DNA of 64,000 bases. Source: Thalassovita sp. (GTDB lineage Bacteria; Pseudomonadota; Alphaproteobacteria; Rhodobacterales; Rhodobacteraceae). The notes beneath the pieces are model-generated. The model saw only the letters and a list, made by a program, of their open reading frames with translations. It searched no databases and was not told the DNA's origin. The position numbers were made by a program, and so were the translations under genes. This document shows positions 16,122 through 24,564 of this stretch, piece after piece; the stretch's first letter is position 1; each line of letters opens with the position of its first letter. The DNA lies in contig NZ_OY829290.1 in the NCBI RefSeq assembly GCF_963691685.1, positions 682,001 to 746,000 on the forward strand, in the 5' to 3' direction.

Positions 16122-17651
16122 TTAATCCATCACGATCCCATGTTCCAAGGCCAACAGGGCCAGGGCCGGGCGGGCCCGGATGCCGGTTTTGTTGTAGATG
16201 TTCTGAATGTGGTGATCTGCCGTCTTGGGTGAGATGTTGAGCGCCTCGGCCAGCTCAGCCGTGGTTTCAGACTTGGCAAGCCGCGCCAGCACCTGCACTT
16301 CGCGGCGGGTCATGCCAAAAGGGTAGGCGACGCGCAATTCGCGGTCGCGGTGCCCTGCGGCCTTCAGCACGGCGGTGACCGCCGTTGGCAAAAACTTCTT
16401 GTCGGCGGCGGCCTGCGTCAGCTGTTTGGCTGCTTCGCTTTCGGTCACCGCGGCGGTGTTCAGGCTGCCGCGGATCAACTCATCATAGGTATTTGCAACC
16501 GCCAGAATGTTGCAGGCCAGATCGCTGAGTGGCACGCGGCGGTGGTAGCCGCTGCCATCAGCGCGTTCGTGGGCGCAGGCGGCGATATGCGCATAGGGTT
16601 TGAACGGCGCGCCATGGGACAGGATGAATTCGGTCTGAAAGGAATGCCCTTCCATTTCCAGCTGTTCTGAGACGCTGAGCGGCGCGGATTTATACCAGAT
16701 CCGGTTGGAAATGGCGCATTTGCCAATGTCATGAACCAATGCAGCCTGCCGCAGGGTGTCAATCTGCTCAGGCCCCATGCCCGCCACTTTCGCCGCTGCC
16801 GCGCTAAGGGCGGCGACCCGTCTGGAATGGCTGCGGAAATGGTTGGCCTTGTGGTCAGTCATGTCGGCGCCAACCTCGGCCAGGACCTCGCGGCATTTGT
16901 CCGTCATCAGGATGGGATCGCCGGGTTCAGCGGCGATGAAGGCTTCGAACTCGGGCGTCGCGCTGGCCACCTCAAAGATGGCGTCCGCATGGGTGAGGAA
17001 GGCCGCGCCCAACTCAGGATCCAACTCATGGCCCAGCTTGGCCGCGACCACCTCCTTGGCACGGTCAGCGTTTTCCAAGCGGCGCACGAGTTCCGCCAAT
17101 TCTGTGATCCGCACCAATCGCGACAGGCGCGGCACTGCAAGGCCGCCTTGGGTCAGAACTTTGCCGTCCCAGCGGGCGTAGTAATAGGGGATGCAGTTCA
17201 GCACCTCCTGTGACACCGGCAGGCGCTTGGCCAGCAGGAAAGACTGCCGACAATGGGCGGCGGTGAAATCACCGGCCGCGTCCGGCAGAACATCGCAGAT
17301 CATGTTGAAGGTCTGGTCCCGCTCTTCCTCAGGTGCGTCGAGGGCGATGAACCGGCCCAGATAGCGTTTCAGGTCTTCGCGGTCGGCCCAGTCCCCCAGC
17401 ATGGTGGCCACGGCAAAGCCCTGATCGTCCAGCATGGCCATCATACCGGTTTCGTGGCTGGTGATGGTGCAGCCGATGAAGCGCACCGCCGCCAGAAAAT
17501 AGGCGTCTTTCTGAAAACTCAGGTCTTCGCCGATGCGGCGGGCAAATTCTGCGGCAACAATAGCAGCTGTCAGGCCGGATCCCTTGGGGCGACCGGTTGC
17601 CATATCTGCGGCCATGGCCAAAACGCCAAGACCTTCGGTTAAATGTGCCAT
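16122..17651 (-). CDS. HD-GYP-like phosphohydrolase domain fused to a LuxR-type DNA-binding domain
   Basis: About 509 residues. The first 280 are helical and may include a degenerate HD repeat (THADAIFEVAS region). The central domain carries VHDIGK near residue 305 and the signature HERADGSGYHRR, a variant of the HD-GYP consensus with YH in place of YP. The last 62 residues form a LuxR/FixJ helix-turn-helix (MTRREVQVLARLAKSETTAE, then ISPKTADHHIQNI). I infer a regulator that couples phosphodiesterase or nucleotide-binding activity to transcription; activity against cyclic di-GMP is not shown. ATG 17651 has GGGGGA before it; the ATG at 17702 has no ribosome site. Confidence 0.8.
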   Translation of the reverse strand: MAHLTEGLGVLAMAADMATGRPKGSGLTAAIVAAEFARRIGEDLSFQKDAYFLAAVRFIGCTITSHETGMMAMLDDQGFAVATMLGDWADREDLKRYLGRFIALDAPEEERDQTFNMICDVLPDAAGDFTAAHCRQSFLLAKRLPVSQEVLNCIPYYYARWDGKVLTQGGLAVPRLSRLVRITELAELVRRLENADRAKEVVAAKLGHELDPELGAAFLTHADAIFEVASATPEFEAFIAAEPGDPILMTDKCREVLAEVGADMTDHKANHFRSHSRRVAALSAAAAKVAGMGPEQIDTLRQAALVHDIGKCAISNRIWYKSAPLSVSEQLEMEGHSFQTEFILSHGAPFKPYAHIAACAHERADGSGYHRRVPLSDLACNILAVANTYDELIRGSLNTAAVTESEAAKQLTQAAADKKFLPTAVTAVLKAAGHRDRELRVAYPFGMTRREVQVLARLAKSETTAELAEALNISPKTADHHIQNIYNKTGIRARPALALLALEHGIVMD

Positions 17652-17766
17652 GTTGTCCCCCACCCATTCTGATCCATCGCGCAAGCGCTGCAATGCATGC
17701 ATTATTTGGTCAATCGGAAGCCTGACATGTCAATAAAAAATTGAATTTGTTTGAGTGTTCTAAATT

Positions 17767-19389
17767 TTAGGGTGCTTTCCGATACTCAGCCTTGATCATG
17801 TCTGCGGCTTTTTCTGCGATCATGATGGTGGGGGCATTGGTGTTGCCGCCAATCAGCCGCGGCATGACCGAGGCATCGACAACCCGCAGCGCCTCAAGCC
17901 CATGCACACGCAGTTCTGGATCCACCACGGCCATGTCATCTACGCCCATTTTGCAGGTGCCCACGGGGTGGTAGATCGTATCGGCCCGTTCGCGAATTTT
18001 TCCGGCCCAGTCCGCATCGCTCATCCCGTCGGAGATACCGAACAGCTCTTTGCTTTCGTAGGCTTTCAGGGGCTCGGTCTTCATGATGTCGCGGGTCATC
18101 TTGGCGCCTTTGATCATCAGATCCAGGTCGCGTTGGTCGCTCAGATAGGCTGGATCAATGCGGGGCGGCGCCATCGGATCGGCTGAGGACAGGCCAACCG
18201 AACCGCGCGAATAGGGGCGCAGCGCACAGATGTGGCAGGAATAGCCATGCCCCAGATGCAGCTTGCGGGCATGGTCGTCGACAATCGAGATCACAAAATG
18301 CAGCTGAATGTCCGGCCGCTCCTCCGCAGGGGAGGTTTTCAGGAAGGCCGCGCCTTCGGCAAAGGGGGTGGCCACCATCGAATTGCCATCCTTACGCCAG
18401 CGCAGCATTTCCTTCAGTGCATGCCAGGAGGCACGCAGCCCGATGCCGACGTTGTTCGTATCCTTGGTTTTATAGGCCAGGGTGAAATCCAGATGGTCCT
18501 GCAGGTTCTGCCCGACACCCGGCAGCTCATGCACCATGTCGATCCCATGCGGCGTGATGTCTTCCGCGCGACCAATCCCAGACAGCTGCAGCAGCTGGGG
18601 GGAGTTAAAGGCCCCGCCGCTCAGCACCACTTCACGTTTGGCGCTGACCGTATGGCTCTGCCGTTTCTGGCGGTAGCTGACCCCGGTGGCGCGTTTGCCG
18701 TCAAACAGTATCCGTTCTGCATGCGCGCCGGTAATGACGGTGAGGTTGGGACGCTCCATCACCGGGTGCAGATAGGCCGCGGCGGCTGAGCAGCGTTCGC
18801 CGTTCTTGGCAGGATCGTGAAACTGGGTGACCTGATAGAGGCCGATGCCTTCATTGTCGCCGCGATTGAAATCCTCCACCACACGGTGCTGCAGTTGCGC
18901 ACCCGCCTCGACAAAGGCGCGGGAGATCGGGCGCGGGGCTTTCTGGTCGCTGACCTGTAGCGGCCCATCGCCGCCGTGTACCTCATCGCCACCATGTTCG
19001 TTGTTTTCGGACTTCTGGAAATAGGGCAGCACATCCTGCCAGCCCCAGCCTGTGCAGCCCAGATCCGCCCATTCATCGTAGTCGCCCGCATGGCCCCGCA
19101 CGTAGAGCATGGCGTTGATCGCTGATGATCCCCCCAGCGCCTTGCCGCGCGGCTGGTAGCCTTTGCGACCATTCAGGCCTTTCTGCGGGACGGTTTCAAA
19201 ACACCAATTGTTCAGCCGCACATAGTTGGGCAGCATCGCAACAACCGCCATGGGCGCGCGCACAAAGATGCTTTTGCCGGCGCCACCGGCCTCCAGCAGA
19301 CAAACGGAAACCTCTGGATCTTCGCTGAGGCGCGCGGCCAGGGTCGCCCCGCCGGATCCGCCGCCCACAATCACATAGTCAAATTCCAT
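17767..19389 (-). CDS. GMC-family dehydrogenase, choline dehydrogenase-like
   Basis: A 540-residue FAD-dependent glucose-methanol-choline oxidoreductase. The N-terminal dinucleotide site is YVIVGGGSGGATLA, the GMC signature PRGKALGGSSAINAM follows near residue 80, and the active-site histidine region is HPVGTCKMG with the C-terminal GGNTNAPTIMIAEK. ATG 19389 follows GGAGGGG. Sequence resembles alcohol and choline dehydrogenases that feed electrons to the quinone pool, but substrate cannot be fixed; no betB or betI is adjacent. It is divergent from a class III aminotransferase, so alcohol-to-aldehyde oxidation linked to amine metabolism is possible. Confidence 0.85.
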   Translation of the reverse strand: MEFDYVIVGGGSGGATLAARLSEDPEVSVCLLEAGGAGKSIFVRAPMAVVAMLPNYVRLNNWCFETVPQKGLNGRKGYQPRGKALGGSSAINAMLYVRGHAGDYDEWADLGCTGWGWQDVLPYFQKSENNEHGGDEVHGGDGPLQVSDQKAPRPISRAFVEAGAQLQHRVVEDFNRGDNEGIGLYQVTQFHDPAKNGERCSAAAAYLHPVMERPNLTVITGAHAERILFDGKRATGVSYRQKRQSHTVSAKREVVLSGGAFNSPQLLQLSGIGRAEDITPHGIDMVHELPGVGQNLQDHLDFTLAYKTKDTNNVGIGLRASWHALKEMLRWRKDGNSMVATPFAEGAAFLKTSPAEERPDIQLHFVISIVDDHARKLHLGHGYSCHICALRPYSRGSVGLSSADPMAPPRIDPAYLSDQRDLDLMIKGAKMTRDIMKTEPLKAYESKELFGISDGMSDADWAGKIRERADTIYHPVGTCKMGVDDMAVVDPELRVHGLEALRVVDASVMPRLIGGNTNAPTIMIAEKAADMIKAEYRKAP

Positions 19390-19622
19390 TGTCCCCTCCA
19401 CCGCTTGCGTCTTTGCCACAGCTTCGATGAGAGCGGGCACATGTGTCCAGCATTTAGGCGGCGAATGTCGCAACGGAAGGTTGGCTGGTCGTTCGCTCTT
19501 GGCAGGGGGTGAAAAATTTGATCATATTCTGAAAAACGACTTGAGCCGCGCTGTCGAATCCGCGCATCAAGTTGCAAAGACAACCTGACGGGCCCTGCGC
19601 CCGCCCCTTTGGAGGATCGCCC
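19390..19622. promoter_or_regulatory. Divergent promoter region with nested inverted repeats
   Basis: Between the GMC dehydrogenase and the aminotransferase. ACTTGA (19539-19544) and TCAAGT (19567-19572) form the outer arms and CGCG (19547-19550) and CGCG (19561-19564) the inner arms of one dyad. This is a candidate operator or leader hairpin. The aminotransferase ribosome site GGAGG lies near 19611. Confidence 0.4.
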
Positions 19623-20963
19623 ATGACTGTGCAGCCAAACTCGATCGAGGCGCGGGACGCCGCTTATCAGCTGCATTCCTATTCCAACGCCCGCAAGATG
19701 GAGGCCGAAGGCTCCCTGATCTTGGAAGAGGGTGAGGGCATCTATGTCACTGACAATACCGGCAAACGTTATATCGAAGGCCTGTCTGGCTTGTGGTCGG
19801 TTGCCGTTGGGTTTGGTGAACAGCGCCTGATCGATGCCGCCAACGCGCAGATGCAGAAGCTGCCCTATTACCACACCTTCGCGCAGAAATCGCACACCCC
19901 TTCGGTCGAACTGGCTGAGAAGCTGATCGAGATGGCACCGGTGCCGATGTCCAAGGTGTTCTTCACCAACTCCGGCTCAGAAGCGAATGACACGGTGGTG
20001 AAACTGCTGTGGTATCGCGCCAATGCGATGGGCACTCCGGAGAAGAAGAAGATCATCAGCCGGATCAAAGGCTATCACGGTGTCACCGTGGCTTCGGCCA
20101 GCCTGACCGGACTGCCCTACAACCACATGTCCTTTGACCTGCCGCTGCCCGGCATCCTGCACACCGGTTGCCCGCATTACGGCGGCTTCGCACAGGACGG
20201 CGAAAGCGAGGAACAGTTCGTCGCCCGTCTGGCTCAGGAACTGGACGATATGATCCAGTCCGAAGGCCCCGACACCATCGCCGCCTTCATCGGTGAACCG
20301 GTGATGGGCGCAGGTGGCGTGATTGTTCCGCCTGAGGGCTACTGGGCCGCCATTCAGGCCGTGCTGAAGAAATACGATATCCTGCTGATCGCGGATGAGG
20401 TGATCTGTGGGTTTGGCCGTACCGGCAAGATGTTTGGCTGTGAAACCATGGGGATTGAGCCTGACATCATGGTGATGTCGAAACAGCTGTCGTCTTCCTA
20501 CATGCCGATCTCAGCCGTGATGATGAACGATCAAGTCTATCAGCCGGTTGCGGACGAAAGCGATAAGATCGGCACCTTTGGTCACGGTTACACCGGGTCC
20601 GGCCATCCGGTTGGCGCGGCTGTGGCGCTGGAAAACATCAAGATCATCGAAGAGCGTGATCTGGTTGGCAATGCCGCCAAACTGTCGCCGCTGTTCATCG
20701 AGCGCCTGACGGCGTTGACCGGTAATCCGCTGGTCAAGGAGATGCGCGGCATTGGCCTGATCGGCGCGTTGGAGCTGAAGCAGCAGGGTGATGCGGTTGG
20801 CGTTGCAGGTGCGGCCATGTCGGCGGCCTGTATGGAGCGTGGTCTGATTGTGCGGAACCTTGGTGACACCGTGGCCCTGTGTCCGCCGCTGATCATCACC
20901 GAGACGCAGCTGAATGAGCTGTTTGACATCTACGCAGATGCGCTGGCCAGCCTGAGTTTCTGA
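19623..20963 (+). CDS. Class III (omega-type) PLP aminotransferase
   Basis: A 446-residue fold-type I class III aminotransferase. PLP contacts visible are NSGSEAN (116-122), the YHG stacking motif (151-153), D258 in IADEVICGFGRTG, and the Schiff-base lysine K287 in MSKQLSSSYMP. This is the subgroup with omega-transaminases (amine or beta-alanine to pyruvate) known from Roseobacter genomes. ATG 19623 follows GGAGGATCGCCC; the open frame upstream to 19572 lacks homology. Substrate is uncertain: beta-alanine, GABA, taurine or polyamine-derived aldehydes are all possible. Confidence 0.88.
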   Translation: MTVQPNSIEARDAAYQLHSYSNARKMEAEGSLILEEGEGIYVTDNTGKRYIEGLSGLWSVAVGFGEQRLIDAANAQMQKLPYYHTFAQKSHTPSVELAEKLIEMAPVPMSKVFFTNSGSEANDTVVKLLWYRANAMGTPEKKKIISRIKGYHGVTVASASLTGLPYNHMSFDLPLPGILHTGCPHYGGFAQDGESEEQFVARLAQELDDMIQSEGPDTIAAFIGEPVMGAGGVIVPPEGYWAAIQAVLKKYDILLIADEVICGFGRTGKMFGCETMGIEPDIMVMSKQLSSSYMPISAVMMNDQVYQPVADESDKIGTFGHGYTGSGHPVGAAVALENIKIIEERDLVGNAAKLSPLFIERLTALTGNPLVKEMRGIGLIGALELKQQGDAVGVAGAAMSAACMERGLIVRNLGDTVALCPPLIITETQLNELFDIYADALASLSF

Positions 20964-20980
20964 TGTGTGGCTAAGAAAAG

Positions 20981-21005
20981 GCGGGCCATCTGGTCCGGCT
21001 TTTTT
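20981..21005 (+). terminator. Terminator after the aminotransferase
   Basis: GCGGGCC, loop ATCT, GGTCCGGC (one G-U pair and one bulge), then six T residues at 21000-21005. Confidence 0.75.
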
Positions 21006-21015
21006 CGTTAAACCT

Positions 21016-21150
21016 CGGGGCGCAGCCCCGATCGCGCCCGACCCCGCCCCCAGGGCGGGCGCGACTTTCCGACGTTGATGCTTGTTCGAATGGTATGAGG
21101 GCTATGGCTGTCACGCTTGAGGATGGCCGCCCTCGGTGTCGGGCGCGATC
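21016..21150. repeat. Cluster of GC-rich intergenic palindromes
   Basis: Three nested structures in a non-coding gap. CGGGGC-GCA-GCCCCG at 21016-21030 and CCCGCCC-CCA-GGGCGGG at 21043-21059 are perfect hairpins. GATCGCGCCCGA (21030-21041) is the exact reverse complement of TCGGGCGCGATC (21139-21150), so a 12-bp inverted repeat brackets about 97 bp. It resembles a small REP/MITE-like intergenic element; no ORF is inside. Confidence 0.6.
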
Positions 21151-21162
21151 TTTGGTATTCCC

Positions 21163-21813
21163 TTAAGCTGAAACCAACGCCTGAACCAATTCCGGCAGCC
21201 GCGCAAAATCATCAAACAGTGCGTGATGCGGCAGCTCTGCGTGGGGCACTTTGCAATAGCCTTCAGTAAACAACAGGAAGGGCACCCCGGCCCGATGGGC
21301 GGTTTCCGCGTCTACATCGCTATCGCCAACATAGATCACCGGCCCATCCCCTAGCGCGTCAAACGTGGCGTGCAGCGGTGCCGGGTCAGGCTTGCGCTGG
21401 GGCAGGCTGTCGCCGCCCAAAACCACATCGAAATGTTTGGCCAGATCCAGATGGGCCAGCACGGCCTTGGCCGGGGCGAGTGGCTTGTTGGTGCAAACGC
21501 CCAGTCGATGACCCGCCCCGCGCAGGCTGTCCAGTGCCGCGACGACATTCGGATAGACCTCGGATTTGTCCGAGGAATGCATGTAGCGCTCCTCCAAGGT
21601 GGCCAGTAATGTCGCGTGTTCACTGGGCTCAATGCCGCGCGCCAGGCTCATCTTTTCGATCAACACGGCGGCCCCGTTGCCGATGAACCCGATGGTTTCC
21701 TGCAGGCTCAGCGGCTCCAGCCCGCGATCCGCCAGAAGGGAGTTGGCGACAAATTGGATTTCCGGCGCGCTGTTGATCAGCGTGCCGTCGAGGTCAAAAA
21801 CGATACGGGCCAT
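21163..21813 (-). CDS. gph: Phosphoglycolate phosphatase (HAD superfamily)
   Basis: A 216-residue HAD hydrolase. Motif I is FDLDGTLINS with nucleophile D7 and acid/base D9, motif II is the threonine of CTNKP, motif III the lysine in QRKPDP, and motif IV is YVGDSDVDAETA. An alpha-helical type I cap lies between motifs I and II. It dephosphorylates 2-phosphoglycolate to glycolate, which after oxidation to glyoxylate could enter the bhc pathway at the left end of the window. Other HAD phosphatases share these motifs, so the exact substrate is an inference from overall similarity. Confidence 0.85.
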   Translation of the reverse strand: MARIVFDLDGTLINSAPEIQFVANSLLADRGLEPLSLQETIGFIGNGAAVLIEKMSLARGIEPSEHATLLATLEERYMHSSDKSEVYPNVVAALDSLRGAGHRLGVCTNKPLAPAKAVLAHLDLAKHFDVVLGGDSLPQRKPDPAPLHATFDALGDGPVIYVGDSDVDAETAHRAGVPFLLFTEGYCKVPHAELPHHALFDDFARLPELVQALVSA

Positions 21814-21889
21814 CTGGGTGTTCCTTGCAATGCACTTGCGCGCAGAGCACCCGATCTGGGGCGGAATGTCTAGGGGCCTGGATCAGGGC

Positions 21890-22738
21890 CTAGCCGGCGT
21901 TGACCCGTTTGCGATAGGCGCTGGGCGTCACGCCGACGTGGCGGCGGAACTGGCGTGAGAAATAGGCCGGATCCTCAAAGCCGAGGTCAAAACCGATTTG
22001 GCGCACGTCCAGGCGCGTATAGGCCAGCTGGCGGCAGGCCTCTTGAAAGGTGCGCGCCTCAATCGTGGCCGAGGCTGACTGCCCCGTCGCCGCGCGCAAC
22101 ACGCGGCTCAGGTGGGTGGGCGTCAGCGCCAGCGCGGCCGCGTAATCTGCCACCTGCCAACGGTCGCGCACATGGGACTGCAGCAGATGTTCGAAACCGG
22201 CAAGGATTTCTGCGGCGCGGGTGCCCGGCGCCTGGGCTTGCGGATCGGGCAGGGCGCGGGCGGCCTGGCACAGCATCTGCGCCGCCAGGGCCCGCAGCAT
22301 CGTGGCACGGCCCTTATCAGGCTGGGCATGTTCCGCCGCCAGCGCAATTGCCGTCTGCCGCATCACACCGGTGCCGGGCACGATTCCCCAAGTGGCCAGA
22401 ACACCGGCCAGATCGCTGGCAGGGGCAAACATGTCGGGCAGGGCGGCGGTTTGCACGGTGATCACCCAGCCGCGGGTGCCGGGGGTGAAGGTAAACCCAT
22501 GCACCACGCCGCGCGGGATGGAGATAAGGCAGGGCAGCTCAGGGCGCTGGGCTTCGCCCTCAACCCGCAGGGTCACGCCGCCGGCCTCAATCAGGAACAG
22601 CTGGTGCAGATGCGGGTGCTGATGTGCAGCGATACTCCAATCCAGGGTGCCAGCCCGATCTTTGATGGCTTCGATATGCAGGGCGTCCGGCAAGAAACGC
22701 TCTTCGCCGTAAAGGGCATAGGCGGGAATTTCTGACAT
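21890..22738 (-). CDS. AraC-family regulator, likely of pobA
   Basis: A 282-residue protein with an N-terminal cupin sensing domain (HQHPHLHQLFLIEAGG, then PRGVVHGFTF) and a C-terminal double helix-turn-helix (residues about 180-280, ending GFEDPAYFSRQFRRHVG). It is divergent from pobA with about 110 bp between starts. AraC-type activators of this subclass control 4-hydroxybenzoate hydroxylase in several proteobacteria, so activation of pobA by 4-hydroxybenzoate is the likely role. It is not the IclR-type PobR of Acinetobacter. Confidence 0.85.
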   Translation of the reverse strand: MSEIPAYALYGEERFLPDALHIEAIKDRAGTLDWSIAAHQHPHLHQLFLIEAGGVTLRVEGEAQRPELPCLISIPRGVVHGFTFTPGTRGWVITVQTAALPDMFAPASDLAGVLATWGIVPGTGVMRQTAIALAAEHAQPDKGRATMLRALAAQMLCQAARALPDPQAQAPGTRAAEILAGFEHLLQSHVRDRWQVADYAAALALTPTHLSRVLRAATGQSASATIEARTFQEACRQLAYTRLDVRQIGFDLGFEDPAYFSRQFRRHVGVTPSAYRKRVNAG

Positions 22739-22847
22739 GGGCCGCTCCGAGATCTCGATGTTCGATTTCTACCATCTTCTGCCGTCTGGTGCCATTCCCG
22801 TTTTCGGCAGGGCTGGTAGGGTGGAGGCCAGCGAACAGGAGAAGAAT

Positions 22848-24017
22848 ATGCGCACGCAGGTCTGTATCATTGGGGCAGGGCCCTCAGGGTTGTTGCTGTC
22901 GCAACTGCTGCATCGCAAGGGCATCGACACCATCGTTCTGGAGCGCAAGACCAAAGCCTATGTGCTCAGCCGGATCCGCGCCGGGGTGCTGGAACGTGGG
23001 TTTGTTGACCTCATGCGCGAAGCGGGTGTCGGCGCGCGGATGGATGCCGAAGGTTTCACCCATGACGGTACACTGATCGCTTATGACAATCACCAATTCC
23101 GCGTCGACTTTGCCGCCCGTGCCGGGGCCTCGGTCATGGTCTACGGCCAGACGGAACTGACCCGTGACCTCTATGAGGCGCGCGAAGCGATGGACGGGCA
23201 GATCCTCTACAATGTCGAAGACGTGCAGATCGAAGACGTCACCACGCAGAGCCCACATGTGACGTTTACCATGGACGGTAAGGGGCATCGGATCGATTGC
23301 GACTACGTGGTGGGCTGTGATGGCTTTCACGGTGTGTCGCGCAAAACGATCCCCGAAGAAAAGCGTCGTGAGTATGAAAAGATCTACCCCTTCGGTTGGC
23401 TGGGCATCCTGTCAGAAACCCCACCGGTGCATCATGAGTTGATTTATGCAAATTCGGACCGTGGGTTTGCCCTGTGTTCGATGCGCAATGACAACCTCAG
23501 CCGGTACTACGTGCAATGTCCACTGGATCACCGGCCCGAAGATTGGTCTGACGCGGCCTTCTGGGAGGAGTTGAAACGCCGTATTCCAGATGCTGCGGCG
23601 GAGCAGTTGATCACCGGGCCTTCGATTGAGAAATCCATCGCACCGCTGCGGTCTTTTGTGACCGAGCCGATGCGCTGGGGGCAGCTGTTCCTATGTGGCG
23701 ATGCGGCGCATATCGTGCCACCCACAGGGGCCAAGGGCCTCAATACGGCGGCGTCCGATATCTACTATCTTTACCACGGAATGATGCAGCATTACCTGCA
23801 CGGCGAAGACGAGGGGTTGGAGCGCTATTCAGAAAAAGCGCTGGCCCGTGTCTGGAAGGCTGAACGCTTCAGCTGGTGGATGTCGAACCTGTTGCATCGC
23901 TATCCCGATCAGGGGGCGTTTGACCGTAAGATGCAATTGGCGGATCTGGCCTATCTGGAACAGAGTGAGGCGGCACAGATCTCGATGGCGGAAAACTACG
24001 TGGGCCTGCCGTACTGA
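22848..24017 (+). CDS. pobA: 4-hydroxybenzoate 3-monooxygenase
   Basis: A 390-residue class A flavoprotein monooxygenase. The FAD ADP-binding motif is IIGAGPSGLL (8-17), the DG-type motif is VVGCDGFHG, and the second FAD motif is LCGDAAHIVPP. The segment VLERKTKAYVLSRIRAGVLE is characteristic of PHBH. It hydroxylates 4-hydroxybenzoate to protocatechuate with NADPH and oxygen, supplying the pca operon 11 kb away. ATG 22848 follows CAGGAGA; the in-frame ATG at 22737 falls at the AraC gene start and has no homology. Confidence 0.95.
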   Translation: MRTQVCIIGAGPSGLLLSQLLHRKGIDTIVLERKTKAYVLSRIRAGVLERGFVDLMREAGVGARMDAEGFTHDGTLIAYDNHQFRVDFAARAGASVMVYGQTELTRDLYEAREAMDGQILYNVEDVQIEDVTTQSPHVTFTMDGKGHRIDCDYVVGCDGFHGVSRKTIPEEKRREYEKIYPFGWLGILSETPPVHHELIYANSDRGFALCSMRNDNLSRYYVQCPLDHRPEDWSDAAFWEELKRRIPDAAAEQLITGPSIEKSIAPLRSFVTEPMRWGQLFLCGDAAHIVPPTGAKGLNTAASDIYYLYHGMMQHYLHGEDEGLERYSEKALARVWKAERFSWWMSNLLHRYPDQGAFDRKMQLADLAYLEQSEAAQISMAENYVGLPY

Positions 24018-24021
24018 GGCC

Positions 24022-24459
24022 TTAGCCCAACAGGCTGGCCATGCGACGCAGTGCCAGTTGATACCCCTCCACTCCGAAACCGGCAATCACCCCGTCTGCG
24101 CGGGCTGAGATGTAGGAGTGGTGGCGAAACGCTTCACGTTTGTGGATGTTGGAGATATGCACCTCCAGCACCGGGCCATCAAACATGTTCAGCGCATCGA
24201 GGATGGCCACCGAGGTATGCGAATAGGCCGCCGGGTTGATGATGATCCCGGCCGAGGTTTCGCGGGCCTCCTGGATCATCTCCACCAGCGCACCTTCGTG
24301 GTTGGATTGCTGGAACTGAACGTCCAGCCCCAGTTCAGCTGCCAGCGCGGCGCAATCCCGTTCCACATCTGCCAGCGTGTCGCCGCCGTAAACCTCAGGC
24401 TGGCGGGTGCCCAGCAGGTTCAGGTTAGGGCCATTCAGGATCAGGATCGGTTTCGACAT
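24022..24459 (-). CDS. aroQ: 3-dehydroquinate dehydratase, type II
   Basis: A 145-residue type II dehydroquinase, the usual size. It begins ILILNGPNLNLLGTRQPEVYG with catalytic Y24 and R19, and has the catalytic H101 in EVHISNIHKRE. It converts 3-dehydroquinate to 3-dehydroshikimate in aromatic amino acid synthesis; dehydroquinate is also where quinate degradation meets protocatechuate formation. It ends 4 bp from the convergent pobA stop. A long frame continuing upstream to 25266 is only an antisense artefact over the SDR gene. Confidence 0.95.
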   Translation of the reverse strand: MSKPILILNGPNLNLLGTRQPEVYGGDTLADVERDCAALAAELGLDVQFQQSNHEGALVEMIQEARETSAGIIINPAAYSHTSVAILDALNMFDGPVLEVHISNIHKREAFRHHSYISARADGVIAGFGVEGYQLALRRMASLLG

Positions 24460-24564
24460 CGCGGTTTGCCTCAGTTGCGGTAGTGACGTTGTGTCAAAGC
24501 GCCCGGCCCATTGCAAGGTCGTGGCGGGCAGGTCACTCTCAACCTGCGGCAAGAGGGGGACACC

